NCBI GenBank assembly: GCA_034620365.1
Contig: JAQGEQ010000045.1
Coordinates: 248,001 to 312,000, forward strand
From: Pegea sp. RAD2-039
Lineage: Eukaryota; Chordata; Thaliacea; Salpida; Salpidae
Direction: 5' to 3'
DNA length: 64,000 bases
Shown: positions 1 to 10,962 of the stretch, piece after piece
How the letters are laid out: each line of letters begins with the position of its first letter
Position numbering within the stretch: the stretch's first letter is position 1
Notes under the pieces: model-generated
What the model saw: only the letters and a program-made list of their open reading frames with translations
Databases searched by the model: none
What the model was told of the DNA's origin: nothing
Program-made: the position numbers and the translations under genes

Positions 1-81
1 TAACATATCTTAAATGTTTTCTATTTAAAGCTGACATTATAGAGTTTATCTTTTGATTTAAAAGGCACAAATTCATTTTAC

Positions 82-1136
82 CTTACTAATAGTGGATGCA
101 GTAACTTCAACATTAACTAGGTTTGGATCAAAATATCGTTTCAACGTCAGCGGTGGTGGGCATGTCTTATATCTTAGATATAAACCAATCAAAATCAAGA
201 GTAAATCACGTGCCACAAACAAACTTGTTAAATAAACTAGAAATATAAATTTTGTTGATGATTAAAAATTTAATAATTTTATAGAATTTACTTGGTATGA
301 TTCCAACATAAGTCAAACTGATGCAAGTGGTTGCTACTAATAGCTTATCACCAAGAGGATCTAGTACAGAACCAAGAGCAGATTGCTGTGATGGCCATTT
401 TCGTGCAATTATTCCATCAAACTAATTAAAAAGAAGTTAGAAATAAAGATGTATGAATCTACAGATTTATTTTATAGAAGTTTCGAGAACTCATTTAAAA
501 AAAATGAATCTAAAAATTGATACTTAAATTTTAGGTGAAAAAAACTTTTATTATCTTAAATTAGAAAAATAAGACTTTAAAATTGAAAAAAGAAAATAAT
601 TTTAATTAAAAAATTTTATATTTCATTTAGCTATAAATTTCAACAGAAAATAAAGAAATTTTTTAAGCAAAACTTACTAAATCTGTTAAACTAGCAACAG
701 CAAACAACATCAATGCAGAAGAATGATTTGATGTAAGGATCAAATATCCAATATAAGGAGATGATATCACTCTGAAAGATGATAACAAATTTGGAATAGT
801 AAAGATTTTATCTTTCTGAAAATAAACAAAATAATTATTCTTAAAATCTAATATTTTATATAAATTTATATTTGAAATTAAATTTTAAAGACAATATTTT
901 GATGCAAAACAAACTTTTTTATCAACTTCATCGTGAATAAATCGATTGAAGTTATATTTGGATTCTTCTTTAAAGTGCTTTTGATTTATAGAAGAATAAT
1001 TTTCTTTAGAAGAAAAAATCCTTTTTTTATCGAATATTCCAAAATAAGATGAACTTTGAAAGAAATTCTTTTCATTTTGAAATAGAATTCTTTGACAATT
1101 TTTACAGAAATGTTTTGAAAAATGATAAGTTATCAT
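82..1136 (-). CDS. CRLS1: Cardiolipin synthase (CMP-forming), 5' portion, truncated by window edge
   Basis: Mitochondrial inner-membrane enzyme that joins CDP-diacylglycerol and phosphatidylglycerol to make cardiolipin. Four exons were assembled on the minus strand: 915-1136, 678-815, 292-421 and 82-236, all with GT/AG borders and matching phases. Exon 1 starts at an ATG and encodes a basic, serine- and asparagine-rich leader of 74 residues, as expected for mitochondrial targeting. Exon 2 carries the conserved IFTIPNLL start of the catalytic domain. Exon 3 has the CDP-alcohol phosphatidyltransferase signature, seen as DGIIAR followed by GSVLDPLGD. Exon 4 encodes a membrane segment, then RYKTCPPP and KRYFDPNL, matching the family closely. 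About 215 codons are present. The remaining exon(s), expected to start after the TISK residues, lie left of base 1. The leader is poorly conserved, so the start is less certain than the domain. Confidence 0.9.
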
Positions 1137-2029
1137 TGAAATTGTTTAAAACAATTAATATCTACAAATAAATAATTTTAAAATGACAAAAAACCTTCAC
1201 CAAGAGAAAGGCTACAAAGTTAGATAATATCTTATAAAATATCAAAATTAATTACTTTTGAATTAAATTCTTTATAATAAAATCATCACATGTTGCTTTG
1301 CTAAATGTTAATACAAATTCAGAAAATCATATATCGAATATCACTCAATTTTATTTATATCAAAAATACAAATATAAGAGTTCTGATGTCTTTGACAATA
1401 TTGTTATCGAAAACCTTGTTTTAATAAGGGTATTCCCGAATTATGAAAGGATCAACAATCGAAATATTGGTGGTTAAAAAAATATTTAAAATATACTTTA
1501 TTATTTTACCAAGAGCTTGTTTTATGGTAAACAATTAAAAAAGTTATCAGATTTTAATAATAAACTTTTTAATTTAGAATGAAAGTTGTTATAAATATTC
1601 GAAAAAGTTGTCATATATATCTTGAGCTGTTTTTTAACTAGACGACTTTTAACGAGTTTTAATTCTTTAATCCAAAGAAAAATAAAATTTCTGAATTACA
1701 CGAGATGTAATCTACAAGTAAAATTATCAAGGATTATTTAACTGATCAAATAAAATACAATTATCAAAAAATAGCTCATGTGTTTCAGACATACAACCGA
1801 AAGCACCATAAATTAAAAAAACTAAGTTAGAACTTATACATTTAAAATGCAATTAATAAGGAATTTGTAGAAAAGAAGTCTTGTATAAAACTTCAGGAAA
1901 AAAGATTTTACCGTCTTTTTAACAAATATCTGAAAATTAATTAAGATTTCTACGTAATTTTGATTTAAACATTTCTAACAAAATGGCATTTTCAAAAGTA
2001 ACGTAAAACTTCAATTAAGATAATTAAAT
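1137..2029. other. Intergenic, upstream of CRLS1
   Basis: AT-rich sequence with no exon-like stretch in either strand. It should hold the CRLS1 promoter, but no specific element stands out. Confidence 0.4.
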
Positions 2030-2380
2030 GTTTTTTTTGGCCTGCTTCGGCCGATAACGGCCATGTTTGTTTGCCAGGGCAGAAATTAGTGGGGTCCAGC
2101 AGCAGGATTTTACGCCAACAAGGTTACGCGCGACTGACGTCACAGGAGCTGCCAGAACCACACTGAGTACAGTGATGAACTGTCTACGAGGCTCTGACTC
2201 CAGCTTTAAATTAACAATTTTGTGTTTTTTAGGATTGTTGTCATTAGCCAGACTAACAGGGCCTTTTTACCCGGGTTTTTATGAACTTTTCCTCATCGCA
2301 AATATGTGTCCACCTGGGCTCGAAGCCAGTACCTTTCTCCTGGTCGGCAGGTGTAGTAACCGCTCAACCATATAGACAAC
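2030..2380 (-). mobile_element. tRNA-derived SINE, full-length copy
   Basis: Read on the minus strand, the element begins near 2375 with a tRNA-like head. The A-box region contains GAGCGGTTACTAC and the B box is GGCTTCGAGCCC, resembling a class II (Ser/Leu) tRNA. A body of about 200 bp follows, with blocks shared with the copy at 48020-48390 (CTGGCAGCTC, AACCTTGTTGG, AATCCTGCTG, TCTGCCCTGG). The 3' end is a short inverted motif, GGCCGTTATCGGCCGAAGCAGGCC in two overlapping arms, followed by an A-run. The 102-codon frame on the opposite strand is an artefact. One TGACGTCA palindrome lies inside (2135-2142). Confidence 0.8.
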
Positions 2381-3218
2381 TGTTTTAGTTTAAAAAGTAT
2401 TAACTTTGAATTATTTGTATAAAATTCTTTTGATGATAAATTTGGGAAAATATAATCAGGAATAATTTTCTTTACTTAATCTCCTAAAAACTTTTGGCAG
2501 AGAAATAAATTTCAGATCAACTTTATGTAACATTTTTTTAGTTTTCCTAAACAACTGCTACAAATGTTTGTTGTAAGAAGTCTGTGACTTCCGCAAAACT
2601 CTAATTTTTCCTGTTTTCTTCTAGAGTTAAAAGCAGAAAACCAGTTTTGAATGGGTACTTGTAATATTTTAATAATCATATAAAGTTTGGTGTACAGAAA
2701 TTTTTAGTTAAGCAGCTTATAGCAATATAACCAAAATAAAAAATTCTTTTTGACTTGTTGCAGATAAATAAAAAGTATTATTCTAAGAATTGAGCTGCAA
2801 AACAGAAAAATGTGTTATAAAGAATGATACATGAATGATCTAATGTACAAAACTAAAAGATTATAGATCAATAATGATGATGTTATCCCAGAATATTCAA
2901 TATAATCTCATTTTAGGATATTTTTATCTAAATATCAAGTTGAAGGAAGTTGCAAAGATGTGTTTTGAAATAAAAGAGAAAGAAACTAAAGTTTTAAAGA
3001 AAACAATAAAGACGAAAAAGTACAAATAAATATTCTGCTTTTTATCTGAATAATTCCAACTAACATCTATAAAATATTTATAAAACGAATTTCAGATAAT
3101 TAAATAACAATTTAAAGCAGAAGGAAGATTATAAAATATAAAGATGGAAATATGAAATATATATCTTGACTACATCAGTACGGAGCTATTTACTGCAATA
3201 TTAAAAAGAGAAAAAAAG
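2381..3218. other. Intergenic, downstream of EOGT
   Basis: AT-rich sequence with no coding signal recognised. It contains the 3' UTR of the EOGT gene; no repeat structure was noticed. Confidence 0.35.
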
Positions 3219-5869
3219 CTATAATTCATCTTTAGAGGTTTCTTTAATTTGATCTTGATATCGATTCATAGAAATTAAAAGTTGTTTTTTTGCTAATATA
3301 ATTAATTTACGAAAATGGTCTTTATCAAAAGACCAATTCCAAAATTTTGGTCTATCACCATATCTCTTGTGGACACCTTGGTCATGTGGAACTGGATTAG
3401 GGGAGTTTTTGATAGTTTCCCAAGTGATGTAATCGACTCCTCTTAATCTTGCAAGATCATAATAACAATTTCGATCTCCGCAATTGTATCTAACCCCAAA
3501 AATTCAAGTTTAGAGAAAATGGCTTTTAAAAAAAAAAACCGAATTTTTAAATTATTTTTTCGAAGATATTTTAACTTCTTCTTAAATTGTAAAAACTCAC
3601 AATTCCACAGCAACGGCCCATTCTGGCAGAAAGAGGAAATGCGCGAGACCAGCACCGTGCATTCCAATAAAAATATCGGAGTTTTGAGTGACGTTTAATT
3701 GATGTTCAAAAGACATTTTGGTTTTATCGAACTCCACCACCTGATTAGAAAAGAGATAAAAAAACAAAAAAAGGAGAATTGAAACTTACTTGTACTTGAA
3801 AATCTTGGAACTCATGTAAGATTGAAACTAGATCTTTCTGATTTACAATCTGTCGGAAAACGTTTCTTGATTCAGGATTCCCTCTTTGAAGAAGAGTCAC
3901 TCTAATCTTTCGAGAAGATATTGGAGTGATAGGAGGATAAAGATTCATGATTTCCATTCTATACAAGAAATGCTGTGAAAAAGCTCGAAATAAATTGGAA
4001 CCAACGCAGTTTCCAGGCTGCAAAGAACATTTTACTGATTTATCTTCAATCAAATAGATGAGACTCACAACGTAACTGTTGTAGTAAAGTCCTCTGTTCA
4101 TTCTTGCTAGTAATGGAAACATAACTTCATCTTCCACACAAACCTTCTTTCCCGCAAACTCTAATAAAGATCTGACATTGTGATTGGTGAATACTTTCCA
4201 AGATGCTCGGAAAGGATCATAATAAAAAGAATCTTGCTGAAAAAACAACTCTAGAAAATGATTTTGAGAAGCAAGTGAGTCCTTAAAATTTAAGAAGTTT
4301 CAACATTTCGTAAAAATTAAACTCTTGTAAAGATACTTACAGTATCCCACATTATGATTGTGATATCTTTGTCGAATTGAGACCCATTCACATGTTGAGA
4401 TGCATACAGATTGAAGAAGTCACAAAAATGATGATACATGTTCCCTCCATAATCAAGTTTCATGAAAACTACTTTCCCTTTTAATGTGATGTCACATTTT
4501 GGAACAGTTTGAAGATCAGTAAAATTTTGTAGTTCTCCATACCTTTAAAAACATAATTTTAAAACGTTTTAAAAATCGAGTAAATTTGAATTGAATTAAG
4601 CAATTTAACAAATTCAGGTTTATATGACTAATTAATGTGATTTATTGAGTAATTACATTTTATATTACTTTCATTTAAATTAAAAGTTAAGATTTCTTTA
4701 AAAAGATTTTTTGAAATATTTACAGTTTGGTTATTATAGGTTATATAGTTTGGGTTATTTTTAGATCTATTATCAAATCTATTTCTATATTCAAACCCTT
4801 TGAATATGCGAAAAATTAAACAATCATTCATAATAAATAACGTTTTTCAAACTTTACCAAATTATAAATATTCAAATATAATTTTCATTAAAAAATCTAC
4901 AGAAAAAAATTGAACTTTGAAAACTCAAGAAAAGTATTTTGAATGAAAGCTAAGTACCAAGATTGCAGAGGACTTTTATTAGCATTTTGAGTTAGAAGAA
5001 GATCTTTGTTTAGTTGACAAACTCCACCAACTTGGCCTGTTTCAAATAAGTCTTCTCGATATCGGTTTCTATTTCCATTATTTGCAGAGAGATCAACAAA
5101 ATCAAAATATATTCGGCGGCCTCGACAGAATCTGAGATTTCTGAAAAAAAAAGTTATCTGAAAATTATCAGTGAGATTTAGAAGTATCTTCATCAGATGA
5201 AGATCAAGTCTTACTTTGAACACTGAAGATAAGAAGAACCTTCAAATTTGCTTTCACAAATATTTAACATATCTTGTTGCACACTTTTAACATATCCAAA
5301 ATCTACCTGAAAATTGAAAAATATTTGATGAAACTCAAAAAATGTTTTATAAATGTTTAAAAACAACTTTTTATTTTCGAGTAGTTTCTATTTTCCTAAT
5401 TTTAGAAATAATTTTAAGATATAGATGAAGAAAAATTTGAAATAAAACAACAACAATTATTTTATTGAATATTTAACTGATATCAAACAATTTCTAATAA
5501 ATTTATTGTCTTATTTACACCATAAAATTAATTACCAGGTCCCAGAATTGAGATTTGATATGAGATTGAAAGCAGTCTCTTGGACTTTGACCAAATCTTT
5601 TATCTTGAGAACAATGTTTTTCATAACCCCAACACCTTGAACTATTTGACTATAACAATAAAAGTAGCAATTAACAAATAAAACATTTAATTACAAATTT
5701 TATGCAAAAATTTATTACTTTGACTGATAGAAAAATAAAAGAATTAAATATGAAAGTTTTAACTTACTGAAAGGTCTTTATCAAATGCAGCATCATTTTT
5801 GATGTGGAAAGAACTGTCAGCCCAATGTTTAGAAACAAAAAGAAATAGAAAAATTAAATTTCTCAACAT
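3219..5869 (-). CDS. EOGT: EGF-domain-specific O-GlcNAc transferase, 9 exons
   Basis: ER-lumen glycosyltransferase that adds O-GlcNAc to Ser/Thr of folded EGF repeats on secreted and membrane proteins. Exons (minus): 5768-5869, 5536-5649, 5215-5306, 4958-5140, 4341-4542, 4069-4236, 3790-4017, 3601-3740 and 3219-3489, giving 1,500 nt or 499 residues (human about 527). A hydrophobic signal peptide occupies residues 1 to about 17. Recognisable blocks in order: [59 protein letters not shown] and [14 protein letters not shown]. The protein ends in KDEL, a textbook ER-retrieval signal. The gap between exons 6 and 7 (4018-4068) is a 51-nt segment that is stop-free and in frame. I treat it as an intron because it is flanked by GTGAGT and TTTGCAG and is absent from relatives. 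Two other introns are 49-51 nt; one is 415 nt. Confidence 0.95.
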
Positions 5870-8016
5870 AATTATAATAAAATCTTATGTACTAAATTTT
5901 GTTTTTTATATTCTAAAAAAAAATTAATTAAGTAATAATTAATCTAATTAAACAAAAAAATTAATAATAAATTTTCAAAGAAATTATTATAAAAATTAAA
6001 GAAATTCTTCAATCGTAGAAACTTTCTATTTTTAAAGAAGTGAGAAAACAAAGAATTTTAAATTTCTTTCAAACAAGTATTGCTATTGAGATCTGCAAGT
6101 ACTCTTCAAATTGAAATATAAGAAGCTTTGAAATGAACCAATCTGGCTTTTTTACAAATTTGAAGTATTTTTAATTGTGAGGATTTTAATTTAAATATAT
6201 TTCATTAAATCAAAGATTTTTTAAATAATTTTTTTAATCATAAATTAAAATTATTTAATAATTTTTATAAAAAAATTTAATGAGCTGGTACTTAATAGCC
6301 TGCAATCTCTTTACAGTTAATAGGCTTTTAAAATATTTTGTTGGTATTTGAAGCTAATATGTTTAACCATCTAAAAGTTACCTTTACCATTTATAAAAAC
6401 GTTTACTTGTGAATTAAAAGTGAGTATTATTATTTAGTTTTAAGCTTACATCTACAATTTTCATTATAAGCTTTCTCCAGGCACCCTCCTTCGCATTTAT
6501 TGGAATAAATAAATAGACAACAAAGCTAAAAGTAACAACAAAGATAAAAGTTGGTATATTGAGCCAACACAGATAGACAAGAGATAAATTAAGTTGTGAA
6601 TGGTTGTTTTCACATTGAGTTATTAAATTTTTACTCTACTTAAGCTTTTAGAGTATCCTATCAGATAACCAATTAACGGTAAATTAAGAAAATACATTAA
6701 GCTGCGTACTAAGTAACTATTAAATTTTAATATTAACAAAAAAACAGTTTTTTAACAAGTAACTTGCTGAATAAAGTTAACTTTAAGTTTGCTGATAATT
6801 ATTTAGCAGTAACAAAACTATGACGCAACATTTACTGTTAAAAATTTTGTTTATTTTTATCTGAAAATGTTCATAGAAAAGGAAATTGAGTGGGATAGTT
6901 CCTCAACTATTTCGCCCAACGCTTAAATTAATCAAAAACTTCTCAAATTGGATTGAAAATCTCTTCACATTCATCTTAGAGATCTGTTCATAAAAATGTT
7001 CAGTTCTGTTCCTAGAAGTTCATCGAATAGAAGCAAAAAAAGAATCGGAAAATATCAAAGTTTTTCAAACAGTCAGATAATTCAATTATGATTTCGTATT
7101 TCAAGAACTAAGATGAATTTAACAAAAGGAATAGCAACTAGATTTCTAATATCATCTTTTAGATACAAATAATAAAAAATGAAGCAGCTACAAATGAAAT
7201 CTTTTATAAAACCAAACGACTCATGTTATATAAGAACTGAAGTTACAATTTTATAACTTTAACTATTGAAACTTCTTATAGAGATGCTTCCTTTGATATA
7301 AAAAACATTAAAAAGTATTTTTTAACTTCTAAACACTTATTTAGTCACCAGTCTTATATGTAAATATTTTATCCATTCAAAACTTTTTATATATTTTTCA
7401 CGATTTGCTACAACTTTAAAGGAAGTGATAACTGAATATACAAGTTTAGTTTTTAATCTGGTATTGGATAAATTTTCTTTCCAAGTGGAAAACAAAGCTT
7501 TGTGAAAACTTCTTAAATTTATTTCTAATTGATTTATTTTTGTGTTTTAAAATACTGAGCCATTAAAAAAAGTATTTTTTTTGCGCTTTAAAATATAAAC
7601 TTTGTTCTTATATTCAAACAATTCAAGTTTTGAAACTAAATCTTAGACAAGATTTGAGTTGATGCCAGCAAAGAACAGAATATGTAATTAGGATGTTTGC
7701 ATTCAAAACTTTTCCAAACTAAATCTCAAATACTTTAAAATTAGTTCTAATTTTGAGAAAAATCAATGAATCGATACATCGTAAGCCAAAATAAATCCTT
7801 TTTTTTACTTGAATAAATATTTCTTTGATGAAACTGCTTGCCGATGTCGTTAAAAGTTTTTAAAGAAAACTGACTAATAGTTCGTATCAACTACCCTGAC
7901 ATATATTGGAAAAGTCTTACAAGCAAAGATTTGATCCAAGAACATCTGAAGATGTAGTTGTTTCACTTTTTATTAATTTATACGGAAAGCAAATAAAAGA
8001 AATAAAAAAAAGTAGA
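5870..8016. other. Intergenic between TIMM10B-like and EOGT
   Basis: AT-rich sequence. Apart from a short LINE 3' tail at 6474-6514 I see no genes. No promoter motif was recognised upstream of EOGT. Confidence 0.4.
6474..6514 (+). mobile_element. LINE/SINE 3' terminal fragment
   Basis: About 40 bp match the very 3' end of the repeat family seen at 46080-46460: AGGCACCCTCCTTCGCATTT followed by A/T repeats of the AATAAATAAAT type. It is either a severely 5'-truncated LINE copy or a remnant of a SINE using the same tail. Confidence 0.6.
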
Positions 8017-9108
8017 TTAATTGGGGTTGTTCTGAAGTTCAACTTCTGCTGATTTATTGTAAGCTTCTATTTGTTTTGTTCTTTCTTTGATCATATCTGG
8101 GGTGTGTTTCATGAACTGTGTCATCAGCCTTCGGTTCGTTTGAAGAAACATTGATGCACAACTATTCACACAAACTTCCTGGAAATTAAATAAATTAAGA
8201 TATCAACAGATAATCCATAAAATTTACAAATATCAAGAAAGATAGGATCAAATCTTGTTCAGTTAGTCGAGGAGTTGTACAAGTCAAGGTGTTGCTTTTA
8301 TTTTTTAAACCCACGCTAAGTTGCAGCGCGACAGCTTTTTTATTTCTATTTATTTTCTAAACACGAATTTTTAAAATCTGTTCTACGGTTTAGTCTTTTA
8401 TAAATTTAATTTTCAATTTAAAATTTCGATTATTAGCTTTTCCGGGGAGTTTTTTTGAAATAGCTTGAACTTTAATTTGGTTTTACCTTTTTATAAGATC
8501 AACGAATTATTGATTATTAAGATTCAGAAGACATTTGATTGAGATCTTTTCAATTTAATGTTGCTACAAAGCATGATTTTAAGCTATTTGATATAAATCA
8601 CCCTAAATTGAGTTACAAATTAACAATTTTGTTTAAATCTTTAAATTATTCCACTAAACTGTGGATTAGATTTAGTTGAAAAAAAGAAGTTTGAAAAAAA
8701 GGAAAATAAATCACAAAAATTCGAAAAGATATCAGAAGAAAATTGAAAAAATCGATTTAAAAAATGCTTACATTTAAAAAAACCGTTTTGATTTTAATAA
8801 TTAAAGCTGGCATAAAAGTTGAGATATAAAATATAAGAAACTACAGAAGAAGTTGCTTCTAAAACTTACCTCAGAATCAATTAAATGGACTTTTCTCAAA
8901 TCTGTTACACATTTAACAAAGCAATGTTCAGTTATTACATTATATAAAACCAAGAAATCTTTGACCTAGAAATAAAATATTTTTAAAGCAACAAATAATT
9001 TGGAAAAGAATGTGAATAATTAATTGAATGATTATAGAATAAGGCACACATTTATTCCTATAAAATTCTACCTACATTTCTTAGTTGAGCACTTGGGTCT
9101 TCTTGCAT
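8017..9108 (-). CDS. TIMM10B: Small TIM chaperone (Tim10b/TIMM10B-like), 3 exons
   Basis: Small TIM proteins shuttle hydrophobic precursors across the mitochondrial intermembrane space to the TIM22 complex. Exons (minus): 9076-9108, 8870-8965 and 8017-8178, making 96 residues, all junctions in phase 0. The twin CX3C motif is complete: C26-x3-C30 and C46-x3-C50, separated by 15 residues. The start (MQEDPSAQLRN then a DFLVLYN helix) and the region after the second motif (NRRLMTQFMKHTPDMI) fit the Tim10b branch better than Tim8, 9, 10 or 13. That assignment is from memory of the family. Intron 1 is 110 nt and intron 2 is 691 nt. Exon 1 has only 11 codons, but it has a clean ATG and splice donor. 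Confidence 0.85.
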
Positions 9109-10140
9109 ATTTATAAAATTATCAAAATTAATAAATAAATATTTAATAAATCTGTGAAAGTGAAGTGTTTTTGTCAAGTTACAACATTAAATAGTAAAAT
9201 GACAAAATATCCAAAACTTAATCAAACATTTAATGAAAAGTTCATTGTTCAATTTGTATTCATTTTTCAATTATACATCAAATAATATTTCAACAAAGAT
9301 CAAGAAGTATTCCAAGCAATCAGTGGTTATAATATCACAAAATTATCTTAAAGTTAAAAACATAAAATTGAAATTAATAAAATAACTTCAAACAGATTTA
9401 CAAATATGAAGACAAATTTATTAACAGTTAACTATTTAAGATCTTATTTTAACTCTATAATAATTATTATTTTAAGTTGCTACTTATATTTTTTAAAAAG
9501 TTACAACATTTTGTATGAAATAGTTCCTAATTTATACAAATGATAAACAAAATTAAGTTATCTTAATCTAATAAGTCTTTATTTAATAGTCAAAATATTA
9601 TTTTTTTAATATAAGCAGTTTTTAATATTTTATTAGCCTAAGCATTAAAAGAATAAACTTATATCCATTATACCAACTTTATAAATATATTCAAAACTAA
9701 CTTACTTCTTAAAATACCTCCTTAAAAATTGTAATTTAATTTATTAGAAAATATTTTACAAAAAAATTCCATTTCTTAAATGTTTTAGAAAACCTGAAAA
9801 AGTAAACAAACTGTCAGATATATAAACAGCAAAATAAAAATCATACTTTAACAGCCTCACAATGATTTAACAAGACTATTATGATATATTGTAATTAATG
9901 TAATATCAAATAAGAAATTTATCAATTTAGTTTTAAGAATATTACCAGGTAAATATAAAGCATGAAAATTTTAAATAATAAATTAGCTCACAAAGTATGT
10001 ACATGGAATGCAAGTTTTTAATAAAAGAGATCAGTTGTTCTAGTTCAGAGATAAAAAGAGATTATGTTAAAAGAAATCACAAAAACATTAATGGGCAAAA
10101 CATTTCCAAAATTAAATATTTCATCAACTTTGTCCCATGC
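9109..10140. other. Intergenic
   Basis: AT-rich spacer between the DNAJB6-like gene (3' end) and the small TIM gene (5' end). No exon, repeat or RNA gene was recognised. Open frames here on the plus strand overlap the DnaJ gene only as shadows. Confidence 0.4.
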
Positions 10141-10962
10141 TTAATATGGTTTATAGTTTCTTTGAACCCTTTGTGTCTTTTGACCTTTTTGTTTTTGGTC
10201 TTGAATACTATTTTCAACTGCACGAGAAATTTCATGAGGATCAAAACCTCTGGAAGAGTTGTCATAATGATTTCCAGCTGACCGAGAACCTTTTCCTTGT
10301 TCAATACTAAGAGCTTGCTCATCTAGTTTACCATCAACATACACAGCAGTAACTTGTCCATTTTTCTTTTCAATAACAGTTTCTTTACCATTTTCAACTG
10401 TTTTTTGAGTTTCAATTTTAACACCATTTACAATCTTAGAAGTTTTAGTTGTTGATCTCATAACAGATCCTCTACCCATATTTGAAGAAGAGAAGCTGGT
10501 GAAACTAGAGTTAGACATTCCTGTACCAAAGTTTGAGAAATCCATAAAACCACCAGACTGTGGAAATCCAGAAGTCATAAAACCACCAAACATATCATGA
10601 CCAAATACTCCCCCAAATGGAGAATTACTTTGACCTAGATCAGCAAAGTCACTACCAAAGAACTGTCTAAAGATTTCTTCAGGAGAACTAAAAGAAAACT
10701 CAAAATCTGGCATTCCACCACCAGAAGACCTTGTTCCTTGTTTGATTCCATCTTTACCATACCTGTCATAAAGTTTTCTTTTTTCTTTGTTAGACAGAAC
10801 CTCATATGCTTCACTTATGTTCTTAAATTTCTCTTCAGCTTCATCTTTATTGTCGGGATTTTTGTCAGGATGCCATTTTAGTGCAAGTTTTCTGTAGGAC
10901 TTTTTTATTTCTGATTCTGTAGCATTTTTGGTAATACCTAAAACTTCATAATAATCTGCCAT
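10141..10962 (-). CDS. DNAJB6: DnaJ/Hsp40 co-chaperone, DNAJB6-like, single exon
   Basis: Type II Hsp40 that stimulates Hsp70 ATPase and, in the DNAJB6/B2/B8 branch, blocks aggregation of misfolded proteins. The 273-residue frame starts at the ATG at 10962; an in-frame TTG upstream is not used. The J domain covers residues 1 to about 70 with the HPD triad at 31-33 and the start [12 protein letters not shown]-rich region follows ([19 protein letters not shown], about 85-120), then a serine/threonine-rich stretch (FTSFSSSN). The conserved C-terminal part reads [20 protein letters not shown], as in DNAJB6. The zinc finger of type I proteins is absent. There are no introns, whereas vertebrate DNAJB6 has several. 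DNAJB6 versus DNAJB2 within the branch was not resolved by a tree. Confidence 0.9.
   Translation of the reverse strand: MADYYEVLGITKNATESEIKKSYRKLALKWHPDKNPDNKDEAEEKFKNISEAYEVLSNKEKRKLYDRYGKDGIKQGTRSSGGGMPDFEFSFSSPEEIFRQFFGSDFADLGQSNSPFGGVFGHDMFGGFMTSGFPQSGGFMDFSNFGTGMSNSSFTSFSSSNMGRGSVMRSTTKTSKIVNGVKIETQKTVENGKETVIEKKNGQVTAVYVDGKLDEQALSIEQGKGSRSAGNHYDNSSRGFDPHEISRAVENSIQDQKQKGQKTQRVQRNYKPY

Noticed and set aside
2300..2375. Functional tRNA gene
   Set aside because: A and B boxes are present but the acceptor stem does not pair and the segment is the head of a repeated SINE.
9997..10322. Plus- and minus-strand frames over the 3' end of the DnaJ gene
   Set aside because: Shadows of the DNAJB6-like coding frame.
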